Part shown: positions 17,271 through 25,079 of the stretch, piece after piece
How positions within the stretch are numbered: position 1 is the stretch's first letter
Layout of the letters: each line of letters begins with the position of its first letter
NCBI GenBank assembly: GCA_017621875.1
Contig: JAGASE010000001.1
Location: forward strand, 372,001-436,000
Reading direction: 5' to 3'
DNA: 64,000 nt
DNA from: Clostridia bacterium
Lineage (GTDB): Bacteria; Bacillota; Clostridia; UBA1381
Notes under the pieces: model-generated
What the model was told of the DNA's origin: nothing
What the model saw: the letters and a program-made list of their open reading frames with translations, nothing else
The model's database searches: none
Program-made: the position numbers and the translations under genes

Positions 17271-18326
17271 ATGAAGAAAATTCATATAGACGCATCGGTA
17301 AAATATGATGTTATTATATCGCATGGAATTTTAGAAAGCTGCGGAAATGAGATTTTAAAGGTGATTCCTAAAAGCCGTGCGGCACTTGTGAGTGATGACA
17401 AGGTATTTTCGCTGTATGGCGAAAAGGTAAAAAAATCTCTTGAAGCATCGGGCTTTGAGGTGGTATGCCATACCTTCCCAAACGGCGAAAAATCAAAAAA
17501 TGCCGCGACCTACATAGAAATTCTTGAATTTCTTGCCGAAAACAAGCTCACAAGGAGCGATATTGCGGTTGCTTTAGGCGGCGGCGTTACGGGAGATATG
17601 GTGGGCTTTGCAGCAGCGACATATCTTCGAGGAATCAAGTTTGTGCAGATTCCGACAACCTTTCTTGCGGCAGTGGATTCATCGGTCGGCGGAAAAACCG
17701 GAATAAACCTTGAAAGCGGAAAAAATCTTGCGGGAGCGTTTCATCAGCCGTCGCTGGTAATATGCGATACCGATACCTTTGATACACTTGCACCCGAAAC
17801 CTTTTCGGACGGCGTTTCTGAGGCAATAAAATGCGGAATGATAGCAGACGCGGCTCTTTTTGAGAAAATGAGCGGCGATTTTAAGGAGAATATTGAGGAG
17901 ATTATTGCCTCCTGCGTCAGCATAAAGCGTGATGTGGTATGCTGCGATGAATTTGATACGGGAGCACGTCAGCTTTTGAATTACGGGCATACAATCGGAC
18001 ATGCAATAGAAAAATGCAGCAGCTTTTCTGTAACGCATGGTCATGCGGTGGCAATCGGTATGGCGATTATCACGAATGCGGCAGAAAAAATCGGATTTTG
18101 CGAAAGCGGAACATATGAAAAGCTTATAGGCACGCTTGAAAAGTGCGGTCTGCCAACAGAATGTCCGTACGGTGCGGAGGAGCTTTACAGCGTAACGCTT
18201 TCCGATAAAAAGCGTTCGGGAAACAGCGTAACACTGGTGCTTCCGCAAAAAATCGGAAAATGTGTTCTTCATAAGGTGAGCACAGAGGAGCTTTTGGAAT
18301 ATATTAAAAAGGGATTGGAAAAATGA
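17271..18326 (+). CDS. aroB: 3-dehydroquinate synthase
   Basis: Second step of the shikimate pathway: cyclises DAHP to 3-dehydroquinate using NAD and a metal ion. The 351-residue protein shows the NAD-binding glycine region GGGVTGDMVGFAAATYLRG, the SSVGGKTGIN motif, and zinc ligands in the GHTIGHAIE region and in VTHGHAVAIGM. It begins 19 bases after tyrA behind a GGAAAGGAA site and overlaps the next gene (aroA) by 4 bases, which suggests translational coupling. aroD, aroE and aroK are not in this window. Confidence 0.96.
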   Translation: MKKIHIDASVKYDVIISHGILESCGNEILKVIPKSRAALVSDDKVFSLYGEKVKKSLEASGFEVVCHTFPNGEKSKNAATYIEILEFLAENKLTRSDIAVALGGGVTGDMVGFAAATYLRGIKFVQIPTTFLAAVDSSVGGKTGINLESGKNLAGAFHQPSLVICDTDTFDTLAPETFSDGVSEAIKCGMIADAALFEKMSGDFKENIEEIIASCVSIKRDVVCCDEFDTGARQLLNYGHTIGHAIEKCSSFSVTHGHAVAIGMAIITNAAEKIGFCESGTYEKLIGTLEKCGLPTECPYGAEELYSVTLSDKKRSGNSVTLVLPQKIGKCVLHKVSTEELLEYIKKGLEK

Positions 18327-19519
18327 AGGTAAGAATAGTACCAAAAAAGCTGTGCGGTACGGTTGAGGCAGTATCGTCCAAATCGGACGCACATCGTAAA
18401 ATAATTGCATCGGCACTGGCAGATAGGCCGACGAGGATAGGCATAAATAATTTTTCTGACGACATAGACGCCACGCTGGAATGTATAGAGGCATTGGGCG
18501 GCGGCTGGCAGAAAAACGGAAACAGCGTTCTGATAACGCCTATTAAGCCGAGAGAGGGAACTGCAAGCCTTGATTTTCGCGAAAGTGGCTCAACCGCACG
18601 CTTTTTGCTCCCGGTAACTGCGGCACTTTCCGAAAACGGCGAATACCGCGGCAGAGGAAGACTGCCCGAGAGGCCGTTTGAGGAGCTGACAACGCAGCTT
18701 AGACTGCATGATGTTGCGGTAGACAGCGACAAGCTGCCTATGCGTACAAGCGGAAAATTGAAAAGCGGCGAGTACCGAATTTCGGGCAGTATAAGCTCGC
18801 AGTATCTGACGGGACTTTTGTTTGCTCTTCCGTTGCTTGAGGGTGACAGCAGAATTGTGCTGACGTCTTCGCTCAATTCCTCTGCATATGTCGATATGAC
18901 GCTTGATACGCTTTCGCAGTTCGGCGTTAATATAGAGGTTCGCGGAAATGAATATGTGATAAAATCGCAGAAATATATTTCGCCCGGAGAGCTTACTGCA
19001 GAGGGTGACTGGTCGGGAGCGGCATTCTGGGTGGCTGCCGATAAAATCTGCGGCGGCGTGAATATAAACGGAATGAATTTTGCCTCGCGTCAAGGAGATA
19101 TGCAGATTATGAGCCTGCTTGATGCAACCGACATAGACGCATCGCAGATACCTGATTTGGTGCCGATACTCGCGGTTTTAGCAGCGTCAAGAAATGCAAG
19201 AACGGTTATTCGCGGAGCGGAGCGGCTGAGGCTTAAAGAAAGCGACCGTCTGCTTGCCATGACAGAGTGTATAAACAGCCTCGGCGGAAAAGCGGAGGAA
19301 ACCGATGACGGAATTATAATTTATGGAACGGGACGACTTAAAGGCGGAAGAGTTGACGGCTTCGGCGACCACAGAGTTGTTATGTCGGCGGCAATCGCCT
19401 CCTGTATTTGTGAAAATGAAGTGGAAATTGATGGGGCAGAGGCTGTTAAAAAGTCGTATCCTTCATTCTTTGAGGATTTTGCGGCATTAGGAGGTGTTTT
19501 CGATGTATCAGACAGGTGA
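18323..19519 (+). CDS. aroA: 3-phosphoshikimate 1-carboxyvinyltransferase (EPSP synthase)
   Basis: Transfers an enolpyruvyl group from PEP to shikimate-3-phosphate. The 398-residue protein has the expected sites: SSKSDAHRKII near the N-terminus (substrate Lys/Ser), FRESGSTARFLLP (PEP loop), RLKESDRL, and GDHRVVMSAAI near the C-terminus. The PEP-loop residue after SG is S-T-A-R rather than the NAGTAMRP loop of class I enzymes, so it appears to belong to the divergent class. It overlaps aroB by 4 bases and aroC by 17 bases. Confidence 0.95.
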   Translation: MKVRIVPKKLCGTVEAVSSKSDAHRKIIASALADRPTRIGINNFSDDIDATLECIEALGGGWQKNGNSVLITPIKPREGTASLDFRESGSTARFLLPVTAALSENGEYRGRGRLPERPFEELTTQLRLHDVAVDSDKLPMRTSGKLKSGEYRISGSISSQYLTGLLFALPLLEGDSRIVLTSSLNSSAYVDMTLDTLSQFGVNIEVRGNEYVIKSQKYISPGELTAEGDWSGAAFWVAADKICGGVNINGMNFASRQGDMQIMSLLDATDIDASQIPDLVPILAVLAASRNARTVIRGAERLRLKESDRLLAMTECINSLGGKAEETDDGIIIYGTGRLKGGRVDGFGDHRVVMSAAIASCICENEVEIDGAEAVKKSYPSFFEDFAALGGVFDVSDR

Positions 19520-20576
19520 AAAAATCAAGGTTACAGTTTTCGGTCAGTCGCACTCGGAGGCAATCGGTGCGGTGATTGAAGGGCTGCCTGCCGGAATAAA
19601 GCTTGATATGGAGAGAATTTATGCTTTTATGAGGCGGCGTGCTCCGGGAAGAGACAAGTTCTCAACTCCGAGAAAAGAGGCGGATTTGCCGGAAATTATT
19701 TCGGGACTTGCAGACGGAAAAACCTGCGGAGCACCGATTACGGCAGTCATTAAAAACGGCGATACAAAGAGCAAGGATTATGAAAATCTGCGTCTTGTGC
19801 CGCGTCCGGGTCATTCGGATTTTACAGCATTTGTGAAATACGGCGGCTGCAATGATATAAGAGGCGGAGGACAGTTTTCTGGAAGAATGACAGCTCCGCT
19901 GTGCTTTGCAGGTGCAATCTGTATGCAGCTTTTAGAAGAAAAGGGGATATATATAGGTGCACACATTGAGTCGGTGCATGGCATACATGATGAACGCTTT
20001 AATCCAATAAATGTGACCAAAGACGAGCTTGATGCGATTAAAGCTAAGGATTTCTGCGTAATCTCGGATAAGCAGGGAGAGGCGATGAAGGCGGAAATTG
20101 ACAGGGTGAGAGGAAACCTTGATTCTGTCGGCGGTACGATAGAATGTGCAGTAATCGGCATGCCGACAGGAGTCGGCGGACCGCTCTTCGGCGGCATTGA
20201 AGGCAGAATATCGTCCGCGATATTCGCAATTCCGGCGGTTAAGGGCATTGAATTTGGTTCGGGCTTTTCAGCAAGTGAAATGTACGGCTCGGAGAATAAC
20301 GACAGCTTTTATTTTGACGAGGACTGCGTAAAAACCAAAACAAACAACCATGGCGGAATTTTGGGCGGAATATCCAGCGGAATGCCGATTTTGTTCAGAA
20401 CTGCAATAAAACCGACGCCGTCAATTGCGAGGGAGCAGGACTCGGTTAATCTGAAGACAAAGACCTCGGAAAAGCTTGTGATATCGGGAAGACATGACCC
20501 GTGTATTGTTCAAAGAGCGGTGCCGGTTATCGAGGCGGCTGCGGCGATTACTATTTTAGATATGTTAGGAGAGTAA
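19503..20576 (+). CDS. aroC: Chorismate synthase
   Basis: Makes chorismate, the branch point to Phe, Tyr and Trp, using reduced FMN. The 357-residue protein carries the family signatures FGQSHSEAIG near the start, RPGHSDFTAF, GGGQFSGRMTAPLCFAGA and NNHGGILGGISSG. The start is ATG at 19503: AGGAGG at 19489-19494 lies 8 bases upstream, inside aroA, whereas GTG at 19494 would overlap its own ribosome site. The gene overlaps aroA by 17 bases and is followed 3 bases later by pheA. Confidence 0.96.
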   Translation: MYQTGEKIKVTVFGQSHSEAIGAVIEGLPAGIKLDMERIYAFMRRRAPGRDKFSTPRKEADLPEIISGLADGKTCGAPITAVIKNGDTKSKDYENLRLVPRPGHSDFTAFVKYGGCNDIRGGGQFSGRMTAPLCFAGAICMQLLEEKGIYIGAHIESVHGIHDERFNPINVTKDELDAIKAKDFCVISDKQGEAMKAEIDRVRGNLDSVGGTIECAVIGMPTGVGGPLFGGIEGRISSAIFAIPAVKGIEFGSGFSASEMYGSENNDSFYFDEDCVKTKTNNHGGILGGISSGMPILFRTAIKPTPSIAREQDSVNLKTKTSEKLVISGRHDPCIVQRAVPVIEAAAAITILDMLGE

Positions 20577-20579
20577 ATT

Positions 20580-21713
20580 ATGGATTTGGATAAAGCAAGA
20601 CAAACTATTGACAGGGTAGATGACCAGATTATTGAGTTGTTTGAAGAACGCATGAAGGCGGCATATGAGGTTGCAAAATATAAAAAGGAAAACAATTTGC
20701 CAATTTATAACGGTAAGCGTGAGCGTGAAATTGTGAACAGGCTTATAGGCAAGGCTTCGCCTGAGTTGGCACTTTATGTGAAGGTGCTTTACAACACACT
20801 GTTTTCGGTAAGTCGGGAATACCAGACTAAGCTTATAAACAGCAGCGGAAAAATTGTGGAGCAGATTAAGACTGCACTTGAATCTACCGACAATCTTTTC
20901 CCGACCTCTGCCGTTGTGGCGTGTCAGGGAACGGAGGGTGCGTATTCGCAAAAAGCGTGTGAAAAGCTGTTTTTCAATCCATCGGTTATGTATTTTGAAA
21001 GCTTCAAGGGCGTATTTGACGCGGTTTCAAGCGGAATGTGCCGCTACGGTATTCTGCCTCTTGAAAACAGCGTTCACGGCACTGTTACCGAGGTTTATGA
21101 CTTGACAAGCTCATATGATTTTTCTATAGTAAAGGCAGTAAGAATCCAGATTAATCATGTTCTTGCGGCAAGGTCAAAGGACGCAAAAATAAAGGAAATA
21201 TTCTCGCACAGACAGGCAATCGGTCAGTGTGACAAGTATTTAAAGAGCTTAAAGGACGTAACTGTTACACCGTTCGAGAATACGGCGATGGCAGCGGAAA
21301 TGGTTTCAAAATCCGAAAGAGACGATATCGCCGCAATCTGTTCTAAAGAGTGTGCCCAGCTTTACGGATTGCATATCATTGACGATAATATTATTGACAG
21401 CGATAATAATTATACAAGATTTATCTGTATTTCCAAAACTCCCGAAATTTATCCGGGTGCGGACAAAATAAGCTTTGTAATTACTTTGCCGCATACTGCA
21501 GGCTCGCTGTATTCGGTGATGTCAAAATTTGCGGCGGCAGGAATTAATCTCACAAAAATTGAGAGCCGTCCTATTGCCGGAAGGGATTTCGAGTTTGAAT
21601 TTTATTTTGAGATAGAGGCGTCGGTGTATTCCGAGGAGCTTTACGCATTGCTTTCCGAGCTTGAAAATTCCGATGAAAAGTTCAAATTCTTCGGTTGCTA
21701 CAGAGAAGTATAA
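20580..21713 (+). CDS. pheA: Bifunctional chorismate mutase/prephenate dehydratase with ACT domain
   Basis: Converts chorismate to prephenate and then to phenylpyruvate for phenylalanine. The 377-residue protein has an AroQ-type chorismate mutase helix bundle (residues 1-85, with IDRVDDQIIELFEERM), a prephenate dehydratase domain (about 110-285, with GTEGAYSQKA, LPLENSVHGTVTEVYD and NNYTRFICI), and a C-terminal ACT domain (PHTAGSLYSVMSKFAAAGIN and KIESRP) for Phe feedback inhibition. It closes the operon and completes the Tyr and Phe branches that the leader peptide appears to sense. RBS TAGGAGAG precedes ATG at 20580. Confidence 0.96.
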   Translation: MDLDKARQTIDRVDDQIIELFEERMKAAYEVAKYKKENNLPIYNGKREREIVNRLIGKASPELALYVKVLYNTLFSVSREYQTKLINSSGKIVEQIKTALESTDNLFPTSAVVACQGTEGAYSQKACEKLFFNPSVMYFESFKGVFDAVSSGMCRYGILPLENSVHGTVTEVYDLTSSYDFSIVKAVRIQINHVLAARSKDAKIKEIFSHRQAIGQCDKYLKSLKDVTVTPFENTAMAAEMVSKSERDDIAAICSKECAQLYGLHIIDDNIIDSDNNYTRFICISKTPEIYPGADKISFVITLPHTAGSLYSVMSKFAAAGINLTKIESRPIAGRDFEFEFYFEIEASVYSEELYALLSELENSDEKFKFFGCYREV

Positions 21714-21721
21714 TTTTTGTG

Positions 21722-21751
21722 TTGACAAATCTATGAAATCTGTGCTATAAT
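21722..21751 (+). promoter_or_regulatory. Promoter of the Mn2+-riboswitch transcript
   Basis: TTGACA at 21722-21727 and TATAAT at 21746-21751, 18-base spacer, directly after pheA. The RNA would start near 21758, just before the riboswitch. Confidence 0.85.
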
Positions 21752-21760
21752 GTTAAAGTT

Positions 21761-21847
21761 AATAAGAGGGAGTAGCTTACAGATATGTGACAATCGGCGT
21801 CAATACGGCTTTTGCCCGCCGTTGTATTAAAAAGCAAGACTTTTATT
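21761..21847 (+). ncRNA. yybP-ykoY (manganese) riboswitch
   Basis: The two conserved loops and closing region of this class are visible: GAGGGAGTAGC (21766-21776), then TCGGCGTCAATACGGC with the partner GCCCGCCGTTGTAT, and AAGCAAGAC (21832-21840). The outer helix forms between AATAAGAG (21761-21768) and CTTTTATT (21840-21847). The order matches the L. lactis yybP-ykoY element as I remember it. These aptamers bind Mn2+ and usually turn on Mn2+ efflux or metal-homeostasis genes. Confidence 0.9.
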
Positions 21848-21879
21848 ACAGTTATTTTGCTGTAATAAAGGTCTTTTTT
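21836..21879 (+). terminator. Expression-platform terminator of the Mn2+ riboswitch
   Basis: A 16-base stem (21836-21851 with 21860-21875) is followed by a T-run. Its 5' arm uses the same bases (AAGACTTTTATT) that close the aptamer, so metal binding and termination are mutually exclusive: Mn2+ should allow read-through. Confidence 0.88.
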
Positions 21880-21905
21880 ACTTCCAAAAAAGAAAGGGGA
21901 TATTT

Positions 21906-23015
21906 ATGGAACTTTTAGTGGAAAATTTACTGCTTATTGAATGGAAGCAGGTAATAATGTGGGCAATTGGTGGAATTTTAATTTATCTGGCAATCAAGAA
22001 AAATATGGAGCCGTCGCTGCTTTTGCCGATGGGCTTCGGTGCCATTTTGGTAAACCTACCGTTGTCGGGTGCGATTACGCAGGGCTCGGAGGTCGGCATT
22101 TTAGACGTCCTATTTAATGCATGTATCTCAAACGAGCTGTTTCCGCTTTTGTTGTTTGTAGGAATAGGTGCAATGATTGACTTCACACCGCTTTTGTCAA
22201 ATCCTAAGCTTATGCTGTTTGGAGCTGCGGCACAGTTCGGAATTTTCTTCACGCTCTGTGCGGCAACGCTGCTGGGCTTTGATATTAAAGACGCGGCTTC
22301 AATCGCCGTAATCGGTGCGGCAGACGGTCCTACATCAATATTTGTGGCGAATCACTTTGGCTCGCAGTACTTAGGTGCAATCATGGTGGCGGCGTACTCA
22401 TACATGGCACTTGTTCCAATAATTCAGCCGCCTGTAATAAGGCTCATAACCTCCAAAAAAGAACGTCTTATCCGCATGGAATACACCGAAAGAAAGGTGT
22501 CTAAAACTACAAAAATCCTGTTCCCGATATTACTTACGGTTGTTGCAGGACTGATTTCACCGCAGAGTGTATCTCTGGTAGGCTTTTTGATGTTTGGTAA
22601 CTTAATCCGTGAATGCGGCGTGCTTGACTCACTTTCCGAGACTGCACAAAAGGTACTTGCAAACCTTGTAACCCTGTTTTTGGGTATAACCGTTGCAGCA
22701 AGAATGCAGGCGGACGCTTTTCTGAGCGTGGAAACGCTGATGATTTTGGGACTGGGTTTGGTTGCGTTTGTGTTTGATACAGTGGGTGGTGTAATGGTTG
22801 CAAAGCTTTTAAACTGTTTCATGAAAAAGAAAATCAATCCTATGATTGGTGCGGCAGGAATTTCCGCATTCCCGATGTCGGCAAGAGTTATCAATAAAAT
22901 GGGACTTGCCGAGGATAATCAGAATTTCCTTCTTATGCACTCAATTTGTGTTAATGTTTCGGGACAGATTGCGTCTGTTATTGCGGGTGGCTTGATACTT
23001 AAAATGTTTGGTTAA
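21906..23015 (+). CDS. OadB-like sodium-translocating decarboxylase beta subunit homologue, orphan
   Basis: A 369-residue polytopic membrane protein of the OadB/MmdB/GcdB family, which in complete pumps couples decarboxylation of biotin-bound CO2 to Na+ export. Family motifs are visible: GIGAMIDFTPLL, the conserved GAADGPTSIF with its Asp in a membrane loop, and QADAFLSVETL in a late helix; roughly ten membrane segments. No carboxyltransferase (alpha) or biotin carrier gene is near. Expression is controlled by a Mn2+ riboswitch, which suggests a role in metal-ion transport or Mn-stress rather than ordinary decarboxylation. AAAGGGG precedes ATG at 21906. The family call is firm; the function is open. 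Confidence 0.9.
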   Translation: MELLVENLLLIEWKQVIMWAIGGILIYLAIKKNMEPSLLLPMGFGAILVNLPLSGAITQGSEVGILDVLFNACISNELFPLLLFVGIGAMIDFTPLLSNPKLMLFGAAAQFGIFFTLCAATLLGFDIKDAASIAVIGAADGPTSIFVANHFGSQYLGAIMVAAYSYMALVPIIQPPVIRLITSKKERLIRMEYTERKVSKTTKILFPILLTVVAGLISPQSVSLVGFLMFGNLIRECGVLDSLSETAQKVLANLVTLFLGITVAARMQADAFLSVETLMILGLGLVAFVFDTVGGVMVAKLLNCFMKKKINPMIGAAGISAFPMSARVINKMGLAEDNQNFLLMHSICVNVSGQIASVIAGGLILKMFG

Positions 23016-23027
23016 GGAGAATTAAAT

Positions 23028-23153
23028 ATGAACTTGAATATTAATGGATTTTTGGAAATTATCCCGGATGCTCTTACCGGATGGGTTAATGTTTTTGCGG
23101 TTACACTGGTAATTGTTGCAGTGATTGCAATTTTAAACAAGGCTTGTAAATAA
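23028..23153 (+). CDS. 41-residue single-span membrane protein after oadB
   Basis: ATG at 23028 follows AAGGAG (23014-23019), 12 bases after the oadB-like stop, and TAA is at 23151-23153. The peptide has an amphipathic N-terminus (NGFLEIIPDALTGW), one hydrophobic span (VFAVTLVIVAVIAIL) and a short NKACK tail. Small single-span subunits (OadG) stabilise the alpha-beta contact in sodium pumps, but OadG is usually longer, with a cytoplasmic metal-binding tail. This one may be a minimal accessory subunit of the OadB-like protein. Too short for routine gene calling; the strong ribosome site and tight spacing support it. Confidence 0.75.
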   Translation: MNLNINGFLEIIPDALTGWVNVFAVTLVIVAVIAILNKACK

Positions 23154-23243
23154 AAAGCTTTCAGGAAGATTGTGTCTATCGGATATGGAAATCGGTCGGC
23201 AGCTTTGATTTTTCGGGAGCTGTAAATGTTATGTTATGGTTTT

Positions 23244-23290
23244 AAAGCAGGACAGAGTGCATATAAAGGGACTTTGTCCTGCTTTTTTTT
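23244..23290 (+). terminator. Terminator of the oadB-like operon
   Basis: AAAGCAGGACAGAGT from 23244 pairs with ACTTTGTCCTGCTTT ending at 23285, followed by T8. Strong rho-independent terminator. Confidence 0.88.
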
Positions 23291-23365
23291 GTGTCATTGC
23301 TTACGAAAAAATACAATAATTTTAACTGTGGAAAATAAATATTAAAAAAATTTATACAAAGGGTA

Positions 23366-23394
23366 TTGACAAATGAAAATAATGGCTGTATAAT
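23366..23394 (+). promoter_or_regulatory. Consensus sigma-A promoter of the metY-cysK transcript
   Basis: TTGACA at 23366-23371 and TATAAT at 23389-23394 with a 17-base spacer. RNA start is expected near 23401, leaving a leader of about 365 bases before metY. Confidence 0.88.
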
Positions 23395-23446
23395 CATAAC
23401 ATACTAAACAGATAGGTTTTATAAACTATATGAGGAGGAAATACAT

Positions 23447-23557
23447 ATGACAACACATATTTTTGTTATTATAATGATGTGCATGTGTGTGATGTGTGCT
23501 TTGAGCTTTTACGGCATGCAGTGTTTGCTACGCATTTATCACTCCTTTAAAGAGTGA
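23447..23557 (+). CDS. Met/Cys-rich leader peptide of the metY-cysK operon
   Basis: A 36-codon frame begins at ATG 23447 behind a perfect GAGGAGG (23432-23438) and ends at TGA 23555-23557. Codons 10-17 read MMCMCVMC: four Met and three Cys in eight codons. In total the peptide has five internal Met and four Cys. It sits between a consensus promoter and a terminator-like hairpin, upstream of the genes that make homocysteine/methionine and cysteine. The sequence therefore looks like a sulfur-amino-acid attenuator in which stalling at Met or Cys codons keeps the operon on. A hairpin (23539-23557) covers the stop codon. Confidence 0.85.
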   Translation: MTTHIFVIIMMCMCVMCALSFYGMQCLLRIYHSFKE

Positions 23558-23582
23558 CTGTATATCAGCAAATATAAACCGT

Positions 23583-23613
23583 AAAATCTTGGGAGCAGGT
23601 GCTTCCGATTTTT
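23583..23613 (+). terminator. Attenuator terminator in the metY leader
   Basis: GGGAGC (23591-23596) pairs with GCTTCC (23601-23606), extended across a TT bulge by AAAATC with GATTTT, then TTTTT. Upstream bases TTTTACGG (23507-23514, inside the leader frame) are exactly complementary to CCGTAAAA (23579-23586), which overlaps the base of this stem: a candidate antiterminator. Confidence 0.7.
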
Positions 23614-23633
23614 ATTATATAGGGGTGTTGGAT

Positions 23634-23702
23634 TTGAGAAAAATATGCATCAAAAGATTTGTATATCTTCTCCGTCATAATTGGCGGTACGGACGAATGT
23701 AA
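23634..23702 (+). CDS. Possible second small reading frame in the metY leader
   Basis: Downstream of the attenuator hairpin, AGGGGTG (23621-23627) precedes TTG at 23634. That frame runs 22 codons to TAA at 23700-23702 and encodes a basic peptide starting LRKICIKRF. It lies within the metY transcript. A GTG at 23625 or TTG at 23628 could also start it. It may be a second leader peptide or chance; only the ribosome site supports it. Confidence 0.3.
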   Translation: MRKICIKRFVYLLRHNWRYGRM

Positions 23703-23767
23703 CGGATAATTTACAGAATATCAAAAACAGCAAATAATAAAAATAATTAAGAAATGAGGAATTAAAA

Positions 23768-25060
23768 ATGGCAAATATAAAGAACACGGAAAATTGGGGA
23801 TTTGAAACAAAGCAATTACATATCGGACAGGAAACTCCGGATTCTGCGACGGGGTCGAGAGCAGTACCTATTTATCAGACAACATCATATGTGTTTAACA
23901 ACTGCGAGCATGCTGCTGCACGTTTTGGGCTTTCTGATGCAGGAAACATTTACGGCAGACTTACAAATTCAACACAGGATGTTTTTGAAAAAAGAATTGC
24001 AGCATTGGAGGGCGGTATAGCTGCACTTGCCGTAGCGTCGGGTGCAGCGGCAATCAGCTATACCATACAAAATTTGGCAGCCGGCGGCGGTCATATCGTT
24101 GCACAAAAAACGGTTTACGGCGGAACCTATAACCTTCTTGCACATACTCTTCCCGAATACGGAATAAAAACGACATTTGTAGACATACATAATCTTGAGG
24201 AGATAAAGTCGGCAATACTTCCTGAAACAAAGGCAATCTTTATTGAAGCTCTCGGAAATCCGAACAGCGATGTACCTAACGTGGAAGAGGTTGCAAAAAT
24301 TGCACATGCAGTAAAAATTCCGTTAGTTATTGATTCTACCTTTGCCACACCGTATCTTTTCAGACCGATTGAACGCGGAGCGGATATAGTTGTTCATTCT
24401 GCAACAAAATTCATCGGCGGACACGGCACAACCTTGGGCGGCGTTATTGTTGACAGCGGAAATTTTGATTGGGAGGCAAGCGGAAAATTCCCATCGCTGA
24501 CCGAGCCGAATCCGAGCTATCACGGCATATCCTTTACAAAGGCTGTCGGAGCTGCCGCGTTTGTAACAAAAATAAGAGCAATATTGCTTCGCGATACAGG
24601 AGCGACTATTTCACCATTCAATGCATTTTTGCTTTTGCAGGGGCTGGAAACGCTTTCTTTGAGAGTTGAAAGGCACGCGGAAAATACGAAAAAGGTAATT
24701 GACTTTTTAAAGACGCATCCGAAGGTGGAAAAAATAAATCATCCGTCGCTGCCGGAGCATCCAAACCACGATTTGTATGAAAAATATTATCCAAACGGCG
24801 GAGGCTCAATTTTTACCTTTGAAATAAAGGGCGGCGAGAATGAAGCAAAGGGTTTTATTGATAAATTGAAGATTTTTTCATTGCTTGCAAATGTTGCCGA
24901 TGTAAAATCTCTTGTTATTCACCCCGCAAGCACGACTCATTCGCAGCTATCGGAGGCTGAGCTTTCTGATCAGGGAATAAAGCCAAACACAGTCAGACTT
25001 TCTGTCGGCACAGAAAGCATCAAGGATATTTTAGCCGACTTAGAACAGGCATTTAATTAA
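23768..25060 (+). CDS. metY: O-acetylhomoserine sulfhydrylase (PLP-dependent, MetY type)
   Basis: Joins O-acetylhomoserine and sulfide to give homocysteine, the precursor of methionine. The 430-residue protein belongs to the Cys/Met-metabolism PLP family. The pyridoxal phosphate Lys lies in VHSATKFIGGHGTTLGG near residue 215, the cofactor region in VASGAAAISYTIQ, and the C-terminal substrate loop in VIHPASTTHSQL. The length near 430, rather than 380-400, favours MetY over cystathionine gamma-synthase or lyase. It follows the Met/Cys leader and is 19 bases from cysK. RBS TGAGG precedes ATG at 23768. Confidence 0.94.
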   Translation: MANIKNTENWGFETKQLHIGQETPDSATGSRAVPIYQTTSYVFNNCEHAAARFGLSDAGNIYGRLTNSTQDVFEKRIAALEGGIAALAVASGAAAISYTIQNLAAGGGHIVAQKTVYGGTYNLLAHTLPEYGIKTTFVDIHNLEEIKSAILPETKAIFIEALGNPNSDVPNVEEVAKIAHAVKIPLVIDSTFATPYLFRPIERGADIVVHSATKFIGGHGTTLGGVIVDSGNFDWEASGKFPSLTEPNPSYHGISFTKAVGAAAFVTKIRAILLRDTGATISPFNAFLLLQGLETLSLRVERHAENTKKVIDFLKTHPKVEKINHPSLPEHPNHDLYEKYYPNGGGSIFTFEIKGGENEAKGFIDKLKIFSLLANVADVKSLVIHPASTTHSQLSEAELSDQGIKPNTVRLSVGTESIKDILADLEQAFN

Positions 25061-25079
25061 AAAAGGAGAGTGATAGATT

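Noticed and set aside
17679-18494. 271-residue minus-strand frame
   Set aside because: It lies antisense to aroB and aroA, with a Cys/Tyr/Arg-rich composition typical of a shadow frame.
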